From assembly GCA_041838435.1 (NCBI GenBank), contig JBGYPO010000158.1:1-24432 (forward strand): a DNA stretch of 24,432 nucleotides. Direction: 5' to 3'. Below, piece by piece: positions 16,125-22,837 of the stretch. How positions within the stretch are numbered: the stretch's first letter is position 1; each line of letters starts with the position of its first letter. The position numbers and the translations under genes were made by a program. Source of the DNA: Aliicoccus sp041838435. GTDB taxonomy: Bacteria > Bacillota > Bacilli > Staphylococcales > Salinicoccaceae. The notes under the pieces were generated by a model. That model worked only from the letters and a program-made list of their open reading frames with translations. It did no database searches and was not told the origin of the DNA.

Positions 16125-16131
16125 ATTTAAT

Positions 16132-16320
16132 TGTGTTAATAAACAAAGTAAGTAGCAGTTAATCATTATATGACAGTATGTATTCCCCATATAGATATAG
16201 ACGTTGGTGTGCTGTGTAACCGAAGCTATAAGGCGAAGGCACTTTAGAATATATACCCTTATAAGTGATTGGCACCTTATGATGTTTGTTTACATAAACA
16301 AATATTTAGGAGGACTCATT
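16132..16320 (+). promoter_or_regulatory. Structured rpsD leader, probable S4 autoregulatory element
   Basis: Firmicute rpsD messages carry a leader bound by S4, which represses its own translation. Here, about 190 untranslated bases separate the promoter from the ATG. A long hairpin is visible: ATAAGG (16228-16233) pairs with CCTTAT (16275-16280), and inside it CACTT (16240-16244) pairs with AAGTG (16263-16267). A second hairpin, TTTGTTT-ACAT-AAACAAA (16285-16302), lies just before the AGGAGG site. An extra AAACAAA at 16141-16147 could compete for the same TTTGTTT, giving two mutually exclusive folds. The identity as an S4 leader comes from gene context and known biology, not from a covariance search. 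Confidence 0.7.
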
Positions 16321-16321
16321 T

Positions 16322-16924
16322 ATGGCTCGCTATAGAGGTTCAGTTTGGAAAAAGTCACGTCGTTTAGGTATATCGTTAACAGGTACAGGGAAAGAACTCG
16401 AAAGACGCCCGTACGTTCCTGGTGATCACGGTCCTACACAACGTAAAAAGTTATCAGAGTATGGTTTACAGTTACAAGAAAAGCAGCGTTTACGTTACAT
16501 GTACGGAATTAACGAACGTCAATTCCGCACAATCTACGACCGCGCTGGTAAAACAAAAGGTGTACACGGTGAGAACTTCATGATCTTACTTGCATCACGT
16601 TTAGATGCAGTGGTTTATGAATTAGGATTAGCTAGAACGCGTCGTCAAGCACGTCAATTAGTTAACCACGGTCACCTTATGGTCGATGGCGGCCGCGTTG
16701 ATATCCCATCTTACACTTTGAAGCCTGGTCAAGTTATCACACTTCGTGAGAAGAGCCGTAACTTAGATATCGTAAAAGAAGCAATCGAGTACAATAACTA
16801 CGTACCTGAATACTTAGCTTTTGATGAAGATAAATTAGAGGGTACATTCGTACGCCGTCCAGAGCGTTCAGAATTATCTGCTGAAATTAACGAACAGTTA
16901 ATCGTAGAGTACTACTCAAGATAA
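16322..16924 (+). CDS. rpsD: 30S ribosomal protein S4
   Basis: Primary binder of 16S rRNA in small-subunit assembly and a translational repressor of its own message. At 200 residues it has the normal length. It begins MARYRGSVWKKSRRLGISL and lacks the four-cysteine zinc site of some S4 proteins (the C-minus form). The S4 RNA-binding domain lies around residues 90-155 (SRLDAVVYELGLARTRRQAR, then VNHGHLMVDG). TTAGGAGGACTCATTT precedes the ATG. It is monocistronic, with its own promoter, leader and terminator. Confidence 0.99.
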   Translation: MARYRGSVWKKSRRLGISLTGTGKELERRPYVPGDHGPTQRKKLSEYGLQLQEKQRLRYMYGINERQFRTIYDRAGKTKGVHGENFMILLASRLDAVVYELGLARTRRQARQLVNHGHLMVDGGRVDIPSYTLKPGQVITLREKSRNLDIVKEAIEYNNYVPEYLAFDEDKLEGTFVRRPERSELSAEINEQLIVEYYSR

Positions 16925-16931
16925 TTATCTC

Positions 16932-16967
16932 AAGGTCTTGCAGCGACGTTGCTGTAAGACCTTTTTT
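16932..16967 (+). terminator. rpsD: rpsD terminator
   Basis: AAGGTCTTGCAGC pairs with GCTGTAAGACCTT (one G-U pair) around a 6-base loop, followed by a run of Ts. It starts eight bases after the rpsD stop codon. Confidence 0.93.
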
Positions 16968-17014
16968 CTTAATAATTAGACACATATAAATTTAAAAGAG
17001 AAGGTCGATTAAAT

Positions 17015-17347
17015 ATGACATTTATATTAAGCATCATTTCCTTATTTGCGTTTGGTTTTCTATTTATACTTGCACTGATTGTTTTAATCGTTTTGGCAAT
17101 CATGAAAAAGCGCGTTAAAGTACCGGGTATTATTACTGCTGTTCTATTCGTAATTACGATTATAAGTATTGTTGCTGCGTTTATGACAGCACCACAATTT
17201 ACAATTGATGAAGAAAATCAAATATTGACAGTCGACTTTATGGATGAAACATTTGAATTTGATTTAGAGCGTGACATTCAAGAACAAATCGACGAAATGG
17301 TTAGAGAGCTTGAGGAGACACAGTTAGAAGAAGGTACAAACGAATAG
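17015..17347 (+). CDS. Small two-helix membrane protein of unknown function
   Basis: A 110-residue protein with two long hydrophobic segments (about 3-30 and 37-59) joined by a short basic loop (MKKRVKV), then an acidic tail (about 60-110) ending in a Glu/Gln-rich helix. A hairpin topology with the basic loop inside the cell and both ends outside is the simplest reading. I do not recognise a family. GAAGG about ten bases upstream is a modest ribosome site. It lies between rpsD and an LCP wall ligase; a role in the cell envelope is only a guess from context. Confidence 0.6.
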   Translation: MTFILSIISLFAFGFLFILALIVLIVLAIMKKRVKVPGIITAVLFVITIISIVAAFMTAPQFTIDEENQILTVDFMDETFEFDLERDIQEQIDEMVRELEETQLEEGTNE

Positions 17348-17374
17348 TTTAAAGCACTCTCTACATCTTATTAA

Positions 17375-17404
17375 TTGAAATTAATAGACAAAATATTTTA
17401 TAAT
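17375..17404 (+). promoter_or_regulatory. Promoter of the LCP gene
   Basis: TTGAAA at 17375-17380 and TATAAT at 17399-17404, with an 18-base spacer, 33 bases before the ATG. The start of transcription should fall inside the inverted repeat described separately. Confidence 0.65.
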
Positions 17405-17421
17405 TACATCATTGTGATGTA
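17405..17421. promoter_or_regulatory. Inverted repeat at the LCP transcription start, candidate operator
   Basis: TACATCA-TTG-TGATGTA is a perfect 7-bp inverted repeat directly after the -10 element and overlapping the expected transcription start. A dimeric repressor site fits this position; a short hairpin at the 5' end of the message is an alternative. It has no T-run, so it is not a terminator. Confidence 0.45.
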
Positions 17422-17436
17422 TAAGGAGTTAATGGA

Positions 17437-18393
17437 ATGGCTAGAGCTAAAAACAGTGCGATGTCTTTAGCAATTAAATTATTTTTAGCGATTTTAGCTA
17501 TCGGTTTAGTTGTGATTATCGCAGCAGGTGTATACGTATTTTTACAACTACAAAATACCGCAGGTAAGATGTATGACTCCTCATTTGATTCAATCACATC
17601 TGAATTCCGTGATGTAGAGGTCAACCTTTCAGATGGCGACGCTATATCGGTTGCTATATTCGGTACAGATAGTGATGCAGATCGTGAGTTGCAGTTAAGA
17701 GGAGATCGTTCTGATACGATTATCGTTGTTACTTTAAATCCAGAATCGGATACTGGGACGATTATGAGTATCCCGCGTGATACACAAACGACTATTGCAG
17801 GTATAGGCAGTGTTGAGAAAATCAACCATGCCCACTCCTACGGCGGTCCAACGATGGCACGGGACACGGTCGAAGGATTTCTAGAAGTTCCGATTGATTA
17901 CTTTGTGTCAGTCGATATGGACGGATTTATGCGAATTGTAGATGAGCTTGGTGGCGTGACAGTCACAAGTAATGATACATTCAGCATCAATAACTATCAT
18001 TTCCAAGCGAATCAGACATACAATATGACTGGTGAAGAAGCGCTGATGTACTCACGCGCACGTAAAAGTGCCGGTTCAGGTGGAGACTTTGGACGACAAG
18101 CAAGACAACAACAAGTCATTCAAGCAATGGGGAATGAAATTGTCGGAATAAATACATTAACAAACTTCAATAGTATTCTTGAAGTCCTTGGGGATAATGT
18201 CAGTACAAACGTACAGTTTTCAGAAGTTTATAGTTTAAGCTCTAAATACCAAGACGCTGCAAACAACCTAGAGCAAATTGAACTCGAAGGTTCAGGCGGA
18301 ATCCAAGGTGATGGTTTATGGTACTTTGTACCATATGAAGAATCACTCAACTCAGCACGTTCAATCATGCGAGACAACTTAAATCTAAATTAA
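17437..18393 (+). CDS. LytR-CpsA-Psr (LCP) family wall-polymer ligase
   Basis: LCP enzymes attach wall teichoic acid or capsule from undecaprenyl carriers to peptidoglycan on the outer face of the membrane. This one has 318 residues: a cytoplasmic basic N-terminus, one helix (about 12-38), then the extracellular LCP domain. Visible conserved residues are D93 in GDRSDTI, R114 and D115 in SIPRDT, R207/R209 in MYSRARK and R220/R223 in FGRQARQQ, which in studied members bind pyrophosphate and Mg2+. Staphylococci carry three LCP proteins (MsrR, LcpB, LcpC); I cannot say which this matches. AAGGAG lies nine bases before the ATG at 17437. It has its own promoter and terminator. Confidence 0.92.
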   Translation: MARAKNSAMSLAIKLFLAILAIGLVVIIAAGVYVFLQLQNTAGKMYDSSFDSITSEFRDVEVNLSDGDAISVAIFGTDSDADRELQLRGDRSDTIIVVTLNPESDTGTIMSIPRDTQTTIAGIGSVEKINHAHSYGGPTMARDTVEGFLEVPIDYFVSVDMDGFMRIVDELGGVTVTSNDTFSINNYHFQANQTYNMTGEEALMYSRARKSAGSGGDFGRQARQQQVIQAMGNEIVGINTLTNFNSILEVLGDNVSTNVQFSEVYSLSSKYQDAANNLEQIELEGSGGIQGDGLWYFVPYEESLNSARSIMRDNLNLN

Positions 18394-18400
18394 AAATGAG

Positions 18401-18442
18401 TTCGGCCATGAAGTTATTAAATGACTTCATGGCCGAATTTTT
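18401..18442 (+). terminator. Terminator of the LCP gene
   Basis: A perfect 14-bp stem, TTCGGCCATGAAGT (18401-18414) with ACTTCATGGCCGAA (18424-18437), is followed by TTTTTG. It starts eight bases after the stop codon. Confidence 0.93.
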
Positions 18443-18576
18443 GTTTGTGGTTATATGAGAAAGGTTTGTGGTGTGCATCCCCGTATCAGTTGTCACTGCG
18501 GTTTTTAATCGCAATTGAGTCGTTACGGATTGCTTATCTATTTCAGCTAGTTATTTTTACTTATTTTAACAACAAA
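18443..18576. other. Non-coding gap, left edge of the accessory scar
   Basis: No open frame, promoter or familiar RNA is visible here. A small inverted repeat, GCGGTTTTTAATCGC, is present near 18498. It lies between the LCP terminator and the terminator of the recombinase fragment, so it is probably the left flank of an integrated or decayed element. Confidence 0.4.
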
Positions 18577-18612
18577 GAAGAGTCAACGTATTAAATTTTA
18601 CGTTGACTCTTC
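18577..18612 (-). terminator. Terminator downstream of the recombinase remnant
   Basis: A perfect 14-bp stem, GAAGAGTCAACGTA (18577-18590) with TACGTTGACTCTTC (18599-18612). On the minus strand it is followed by a T-rich stretch (TTTGTTGTT). It lies 33 bases beyond the recombinase stop codon. Confidence 0.7.
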
Positions 18613-18645
18613 AAGTGTTCTTTTAAACTTTATATAACATTTCTT

Positions 18646-19353
18646 TTAAATTATTAATTTAAGCGCAATACTTAATATAAAAGAGCCAACAGCACTCTTA
18701 CCTGCTGTTGGCTCTTGTTTAGTTAAGTCATTCAAGCGATCAACTATTTCTTTGCTAAAATGGGTGTAGATGAGGTAGTCCGCCTTAGTTTCTTTGTCGA
18801 ATGTTATTTTGTCAATGAATGTTCGTAAGATTTCTTTGGTATCCGCCTTGCTATCTGAATCCATTATGGCTCGATTAGCTACTTTCATTACCTTAAACAC
18901 ATCTTCTGTTGTGACTTTGTACCCTTCTGCTTGTAGTAGTTTTAGAAGCTCATCTTTTCTGTGTTTATTTTCAATGTATTTAATTTCTAATTCAGTCATT
19001 CTTCCCTCAAGTTCCTTGGTTAATTCAGGATTGGATTTGACTAACTCTTGCCATTTCTTTAATTTTCCTTCTGTTTCTTCAATTTTTCTATCTAAGCCAT
19101 TTAACTCCATTTCCCATCGTTTCCGGTTCGCTTCTATCTGTTCGTTCATTTCGTCTACAATCTGCTTAATGTGTTCTGGTACAAGTATGATTTCTTTTAG
19201 ACGTTCCAGTACAAATTCTTCTGCTTCATCCGCACGTACACTATTCGCATGACACACACTGGATCCTTTACGCCTGAAGTTTGCGCATGAGTAGTAACGG
19301 ATTCTTTTCTTGGTACCGTCTTTCAATGTATTTGTAGTGTTTGAGGCTGCCAT
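18646..19353 (-). pseudogene. Large serine recombinase, 3' remnant (half zinc ribbon plus coiled coil)
   Basis: The readable 235 residues begin MAASNTTNTLKDGTKK and contain YYSCANFRRKGSSVCHANSV, the second half of the zinc beta-ribbon of large serine recombinases, followed by a coiled-coil region (about 50-145) and the C-terminal part of the integrase. The catalytic serine domain, the recombinase domain and the first CxxC of the ribbon are absent. In frame there is a TGA six codons before the first ATG, and no ribosome site precedes it. The break abuts codons of a polyprenyl synthase on the other strand. It cannot recombine DNA, and probably descends from a phage or element integrase. Confidence 0.85.
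18681..18716 (-). terminator. Terminator-like hairpin inside the recombinase reading frame
   Basis: A perfect 14-bp stem, AAGAGCCAACAGCA with TGCTGTTGGCTCTT, around an 8-base loop. On the minus strand it is followed by TTATATT. It lies within the last two dozen codons of the remnant, so the frame may run through what was once the gene's terminator. Confidence 0.5.
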
Positions 19354-19429
19354 TGAGACGCTGCCAAGTCACCCAGAAAAAGATGTGTTGTACGCATTGA
19401 CTAAACAATTACTCACCAGAGAATTTTAA
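19352..19429 (+). pseudogene. C-terminal fragment of a polyprenyl diphosphate synthase
   Basis: The frame from about 19343 reads into IETLPSHPEKDVLYALTKQL and ends in LTREF and a stop codon at 19427-19429. The pattern ALxxLP...K..L..L...L..R.F is the usual last helix pair of IspB/HepT-type polyprenyl diphosphate synthases, which make the isoprenoid tail used for menaquinone. Everything upstream is missing: the frame meets the recombinase remnant directly. It ends 13 bases before the MenA-like gene, so the original order was probably polyprenyl synthase then prenyltransferase. The short length makes the family call moderate. Confidence 0.55.
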
Positions 19430-19442
19430 AAAGGAGTTTGTT

Positions 19443-20351
19443 ATGACACTTAAACAATATATCTTACTTTCGCAAATGGAATACGCCACGACCAGTTTTT
19501 TTCCTGGTTTTATGGGGATCTTGTATGCCTGGTATAATTATGGAACTTTCCGTCTGGGTTTTTCCATTTTAGGCTTACTCACAGTCGTCATCTTTTATCT
19601 GGCTATCGGCATCCGCGATACTTACTTGGATTATGACATCACAGATCATAAAAATACAGATTCTCCCCAAGAAGTAATGGTGGGTAAAGAAAGTATACCT
19701 CTTAAAAATATTCGGTTAGCCTATTATCTTACTGGTGGTGTTGCTTTAGCTATTGGTTTATTCTTAGTTCTTCAGACATCTCTTATCTTATTTTATATCG
19801 GCTTTGGCGGGATGTTGATTGGCATTCTCTATACCTTCGGCCCTCTCCCCATCTCGAGCACGCCATTCGGTGATTTCTTCATCGGGTTGGCCATGGGCTT
19901 TGGAATTTTTACAGCCATGCTTTATGTTAAAGCATTTGACGTTATTCAATTTGACTGGCTATCAATCACGCTGCTCATCGTTGCGTCCATCCCGACAGCG
20001 ATTACGGTGATGTCCGTCTCACTCGCTAATAACATTTGTGATTTAGAAGAAGATATAGAAGATGGCCGCTTTACGCTGCCTTATCATATCGGCATAGATA
20101 AAGCGCTCGTTATTTTCAAACCCTTTTATTATGCCGGCTACATCGCCATTATTTTTTCGGTCATTTTTGGGACCTTCCCAAGACTTGTAACGTTGTCTTT
20201 GTTAACATTCCCATACGTCTTAAAGAACATTCGCATTTTTATGAACGAACAAGATAAAAAGACAACTTTTCTGACGACAATTTACAATTCAATTGTCATT
20301 CCTATTCCACTCATATTGACTTTTTTCATAGGGACTTGGCTGGACCTTTGA
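19443..20351 (+). CDS. UbiA-family prenyltransferase, MenA-like
   Basis: An intact 302-residue integral membrane protein with about eight to nine hydrophobic helices. The second aspartate motif, NNICDLEEDIEDGRFTLP (196-213), is the MenA form, and YTFGPLPISSTPFGD (130-144) is also characteristic. The first motif reads RDTYLDYDITD (58-68), with Asp-rich spacing but an Arg where the usual Asn stands. Likely reaction: prenylation of dihydroxynaphthoate in menaquinone synthesis. AAAGGAG lies seven bases before the ATG. It has lost its natural upstream region; no convincing promoter is visible. It may be an extra copy besides the chromosomal menA, and lies in the accessory segment. Confidence 0.85.
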   Translation: MTLKQYILLSQMEYATTSFFPGFMGILYAWYNYGTFRLGFSILGLLTVVIFYLAIGIRDTYLDYDITDHKNTDSPQEVMVGKESIPLKNIRLAYYLTGGVALAIGLFLVLQTSLILFYIGFGGMLIGILYTFGPLPISSTPFGDFFIGLAMGFGIFTAMLYVKAFDVIQFDWLSITLLIVASIPTAITVMSVSLANNICDLEEDIEDGRFTLPYHIGIDKALVIFKPFYYAGYIAIIFSVIFGTFPRLVTLSLLTFPYVLKNIRIFMNEQDKKTTFLTTIYNSIVIPIPLILTFFIGTWLDL

Positions 20352-20381
20352 CTATACTTCTTAATCCTTAAACGGGAAAAA

Positions 20382-20442
20382 AATAACCAGTGATGATTTG
20401 AAGGTTGCCTCCTTCAATACACATTACTGATTATTTTTTATT
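20382..20442 (+). terminator. Terminator of the prenyltransferase gene
   Basis: An outer stem pairs 20382-20395 with 20422-20435 (one mismatch, one G-U), and an inner stem GAAGG...CCTTC is nested within it; TTATTTTTTATTT follows. It may also act on the leftward gene that ends at 20478. Confidence 0.75.
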
Positions 20443-20477
20443 TATTCGAGTACTCCTCATTCAGCTGAAGCTCTCTA

Positions 20478-20969
20478 TTAATGAATTAGCTTACTCTTTT
20501 CTAAATCAATCCTACAAGCCTCATAAATCTCTTTTAAAACATCTTGGAGAGGCTTGTCTGTTGAAATGACATAATCACTACTTTTAAAGATTTGTTCTTC
20601 AAAGGTCACTTTATCACTTACAATTTTTGACCATTCATCTTCTGTTTTTCCAAATGGATTGTTCTCTCTATTTTGGATTCTTTCTTTCATAACCTCTAGA
20701 GGGGCAGTTAAAGAAATGACAAAATCTAGATAAGGATAAATATGTATTTGATTGATTGTAGTTCCTGCTAAAAAAACGACTTCTTTCTCGTGAAGAGTTA
20801 TAAAATCTATTATTTTTGTTGTATCCATTAGATAGTCTTCTTCTTTAACATCATAATTAATCCAGCCACTGTTGTCTAAGTCAACCGTTAAAAACCCCTC
20901 TACTTTTAATTGATTTAAGATGGTGGATTTACCAACCCCTGACATACCAGTTAGCAACACTTTTTGCAT
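20478..20969 (-). CDS. Small P-loop kinase-like protein (shikimate/adenylate kinase type)
   Basis: A 163-residue cytoplasmic protein with a Walker A motif GMSGVGKST at 8-16, an acidic motif VDLDNSGW after strand 2, a strand FVISLTAP and a lid-like region with basic residues MKERIQNRENN, followed by a C-terminal helix. This is the fold of small nucleotide or metabolite kinases; the substrate cannot be read off. Similar single-domain proteins are often labelled AAA or shikimate-kinase-like. GAGG lies four to five bases before the ATG. It is more AT-rich than its neighbours and lies on the right part of the accessory segment, so acquisition by transfer is plausible. Confidence 0.7.
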   Translation of the reverse strand: MQKVLLTGMSGVGKSTILNQLKVEGFLTVDLDNSGWINYDVKEEDYLMDTTKIIDFITLHEKEVVFLAGTTINQIHIYPYLDFVISLTAPLEVMKERIQNRENNPFGKTEDEWSKIVSDKVTFEEQIFKSSDYVISTDKPLQDVLKEIYEACRIDLEKSKLIH

Positions 20970-21070
20970 TCATCCTCATTCCTTCCTACTATTTTAAGTT
21001 TGTCCTTCACGGATGACGGACTCACGAATGATTTTTATCATTATTTGTGATACGGCTCGTCTAAAGTGCA
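20970..21070. other. Non-coding flank of the kinase-like gene
   Basis: This stretch holds the ribosome site of the leftward kinase-like gene and a small hairpin (AATGAT-TTTT-ATCATT, 21027-21042). No open frame or clear promoter is visible. Confidence 0.4.
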
Positions 21071-21084
21071 CCAGAACGTTCTGG
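21071..21084. promoter_or_regulatory. Perfect 14-bp palindrome
   Basis: CCAGAACGTTCTGG is fully self-complementary with no spacer and begins two bases before the first hairpin repeat. It could bind a symmetric protein dimer. No gene start lies within 100 bases, so a promoter operator is not obvious. Confidence 0.4.
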
Positions 21085-21085
21085 A

Positions 21086-21224
21086 ACGTGCGGCAACTCA
21101 AGTTTTTCATAGCTGTCGCACGTCAAACCACTTCAAACGTGCGGCAACTCAAGTTTTTCATAGCTGTCGCACGTCTAGCCCTATAAAACGTGCGGCAACT
21201 CAAGATTTTCACATCTGTCGCACA
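21086..21224. repeat. Three tandem hairpin repeats, period 51
   Basis: Three 38-base units (21086-21123, 21137-21174, 21188-21224) lie exactly 51 bases apart with unrelated 13-base spacers. Each has 10-base arms, ACGTGCGGCA and TGTCGCACGT, that pair with one wobble. The first two units are identical over their whole length; the third differs in the loop and at its right end. On the minus strand the third unit lies 17 bases after the lipoprotein gene and is followed by GTTTTAT, so it may also end that transcript. Confidence 0.9.
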
Positions 21225-21241
21225 CTTAGCCAAAAAATATT

Positions 21242-21622
21242 CTACTCCATCTTAATCAACTGGATACTCTCGCGATTAACCTCATTAAAACTCACACGCA
21301 CGTGTGTTGTCTCCTCAGGCATGTCCACACTTTTAGGAAAATCTCCGCCTGTAAACAATTCGGTCTCTAAAAAAGTGAATCCATCATAATATGAAATATA
21401 ACTTGAGCGCGTAATTTCATAAGACGCACTGCTACTAACTTCAAGTGGTATCGTTGTTACCATCTCTTGATCATTGACCATGATACCTCTGTAATTCACA
21501 TAGCTCGACTCAATAATGTTCGCGTCTACAATCATTTCTCCGTCTTCTTCACCAAAAATTTCCGGCAACGCGCATGCACTTAAAATCATAGTACCCATAA
21601 TAATACTTAAAAATAACCTCAT
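21242..21622 (-). CDS. Small lipoprotein of unknown function
   Basis: 126 residues with a lipoprotein signal peptide: basic start, hydrophobic core and lipobox L-S-A-C (Cys about 17). The mature part of about 110 residues is acidic, rich in beta-type residues, and would be anchored outside the cell. I do not recognise a domain. The start at ATG 21622 follows GAAGG with nine bases of spacing; an in-frame TTG at 21631 is less likely. It starts five bases after the stop codon of the M20 amidohydrolase, so the two are probably translated together. Confidence 0.75.
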   Translation of the reverse strand: MRLFLSIIMGTMILSACALPEIFGEEDGEMIVDANIIESSYVNYRGIMVNDQEMVTTIPLEVSSSASYEITRSSYISYYDGFTFLETELFTGGDFPKSVDMPEETTHVRVSFNEVNRESIQLIKME

Positions 21623-21627
21623 AATGA

Positions 21628-22809
21628 TCAACCTTCACTTTTATCGTTTAATTTTTCTAAAGCATTTACTGTTAATTTTAGTAACATATTAATTCCATAC
21701 TCAAATGATGCCTCATTGACATCAAATTTTGGATGGTGCAGCGGGAACTGTTCGACTTCACCCTGCATCCCCAACCAGTAATATGCACCGGGGAATTTCA
21801 ATAAGAACTTGCTAAAATCTTCACCCGCTAAACTCGGTCTAAGTGCTGGTGCAGCTGCCTCTCCGTACTCATCGATTACCGTTTCACGCAGAACACTTGC
21901 CCAGCTCGGATCATTAATTGTTGCCGGATACCCAGATTGAACTTCTAGGGTTGCGTCTCCACCAAGTGTGCGTGCAGTATTTTCAACGACTTCTGTTAAC
22001 CTTGAAACCATCGTTGTGCGAGATTTTTCTGATAAAGAGCGCATCGACCCTCTTAAATTGACACTGTCGGCAATAATGTTTGCCGCAACGCCACCTTCAA
22101 TTGTACCAATAGTTATTACTGCCGGGTCAAACGGATCCACATTTCGACTGATAATTGTTTGAATGTTTGAGATGACTTGACTCGCTATCACAATAGGATC
22201 AACTGCTTCGTTCGGAACAGCTGCATGTCCACCCTTACCTTGTATTTTAATTAAAATACGATCTGAATTTCCCATTATAGGACCACTCATTATCCCGAAC
22301 TTGCCAAGTTCAAGGTTCGGCCATACATGTTGGGCGAATATAGCATCTGGTCTATATTTATCAAATATTCCCGTCTCAATCATCGGACCTGCACCACCAA
22401 GCGGTGCATCTTCTTCACTCGGTTGAAAGATAATTAAAACGCGACCATGTATTTTATCTCGGTTACGATTTAGAATTTTACACGCGCTCATCATCATTGC
22501 CGTATGTGCATCATGACCACACGCATGCATGACGCCATCCGTTTCTGACTTAAATGACAGCCCTGTGTCTTCAGTAATAGGCAGCGCATCTATGTCCGCA
22601 CGGAGAGCAACTGTCGCACCAGCATGCGCACCATCTATAATTGCGAGCACACCTGTTTCTAAGACCTGCTCGTAATAAATACCTTCTGCATCCAGCTGCT
22701 CTTTAATACGTAACGCGGTTTGATACTCTTCCCCACTTAACTCGGGATTCTTATGCAACACTCTTCGAAAGCGAATTGCTTCTTCTATATCATCACTAAA
22801 TATCTTCAT
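21628..22809 (-). CDS. M20-family amidohydrolase (N-acyl amino acid / IAA-amino acid hydrolase type)
   Basis: A 393-residue cytoplasmic metallohydrolase of the M20D group, which cleaves N-acyl groups from amino acids or related amides. Metal ligands are visible in order: C and H of HACGHDAHTA, EE of QPSEED, H of FAQHVWP, and the late H of FPLHHPKFD; GEDFS is the usual fourth motif. A dimerisation lid domain occupies about residues 180-295. The substrate is not fixed by sequence. AAGGGTG precedes the ATG. It lies 28 bases downstream of the GNAT gene and five bases upstream of the lipoprotein gene, so a three-gene leftward unit is likely. Confidence 0.92.
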   Translation of the reverse strand: MKIFSDDIEEAIRFRRVLHKNPELSGEEYQTALRIKEQLDAEGIYYEQVLETGVLAIIDGAHAGATVALRADIDALPITEDTGLSFKSETDGVMHACGHDAHTAMMMSACKILNRNRDKIHGRVLIIFQPSEEDAPLGGAGPMIETGIFDKYRPDAIFAQHVWPNLELGKFGIMSGPIMGNSDRILIKIQGKGGHAAVPNEAVDPIVIASQVISNIQTIISRNVDPFDPAVITIGTIEGGVAANIIADSVNLRGSMRSLSEKSRTTMVSRLTEVVENTARTLGGDATLEVQSGYPATINDPSWASVLRETVIDEYGEAAAPALRPSLAGEDFSKFLLKFPGAYYWLGMQGEVEQFPLHHPKFDVNEASFEYGINMLLKLTVNALEKLNDKSEG

Positions 22810-22837
22810 TTGCCAACACCCTTTTTAACTTCATTCG

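Noticed and set aside
17405..17421. MecI/BlaI- or CopY-type operator
   Set aside because: It contains TACA and TGTA, but these are nine bases apart, not the short spacing those regulators need.
18794..19252. 152-codon rightward frame opposite the recombinase remnant
   Set aside because: Ser/Phe-rich composition typical of an antisense shadow of a Glu/Lys-rich coiled coil; no ribosome site.
18646..19353. Functional integrase
   Set aside because: It lacks the catalytic domain, the recombinase domain and half of the zinc ribbon, and has no ribosome site; a remnant is the better call.
21086..21224. CRISPR array with short spacers
   Set aside because: Spacers are only 13 bases, the repeats are strong hairpins with ten-base arms, only three units exist and no cas genes are in the window.
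21066..21389. Rightward reading frame of 107 codons through the hairpin repeats
   Set aside because: It runs through the repeat array and then antisense to the lipoprotein gene, has no ribosome site, and its repetitive peptide is explained by the 51-base (17-codon) period.
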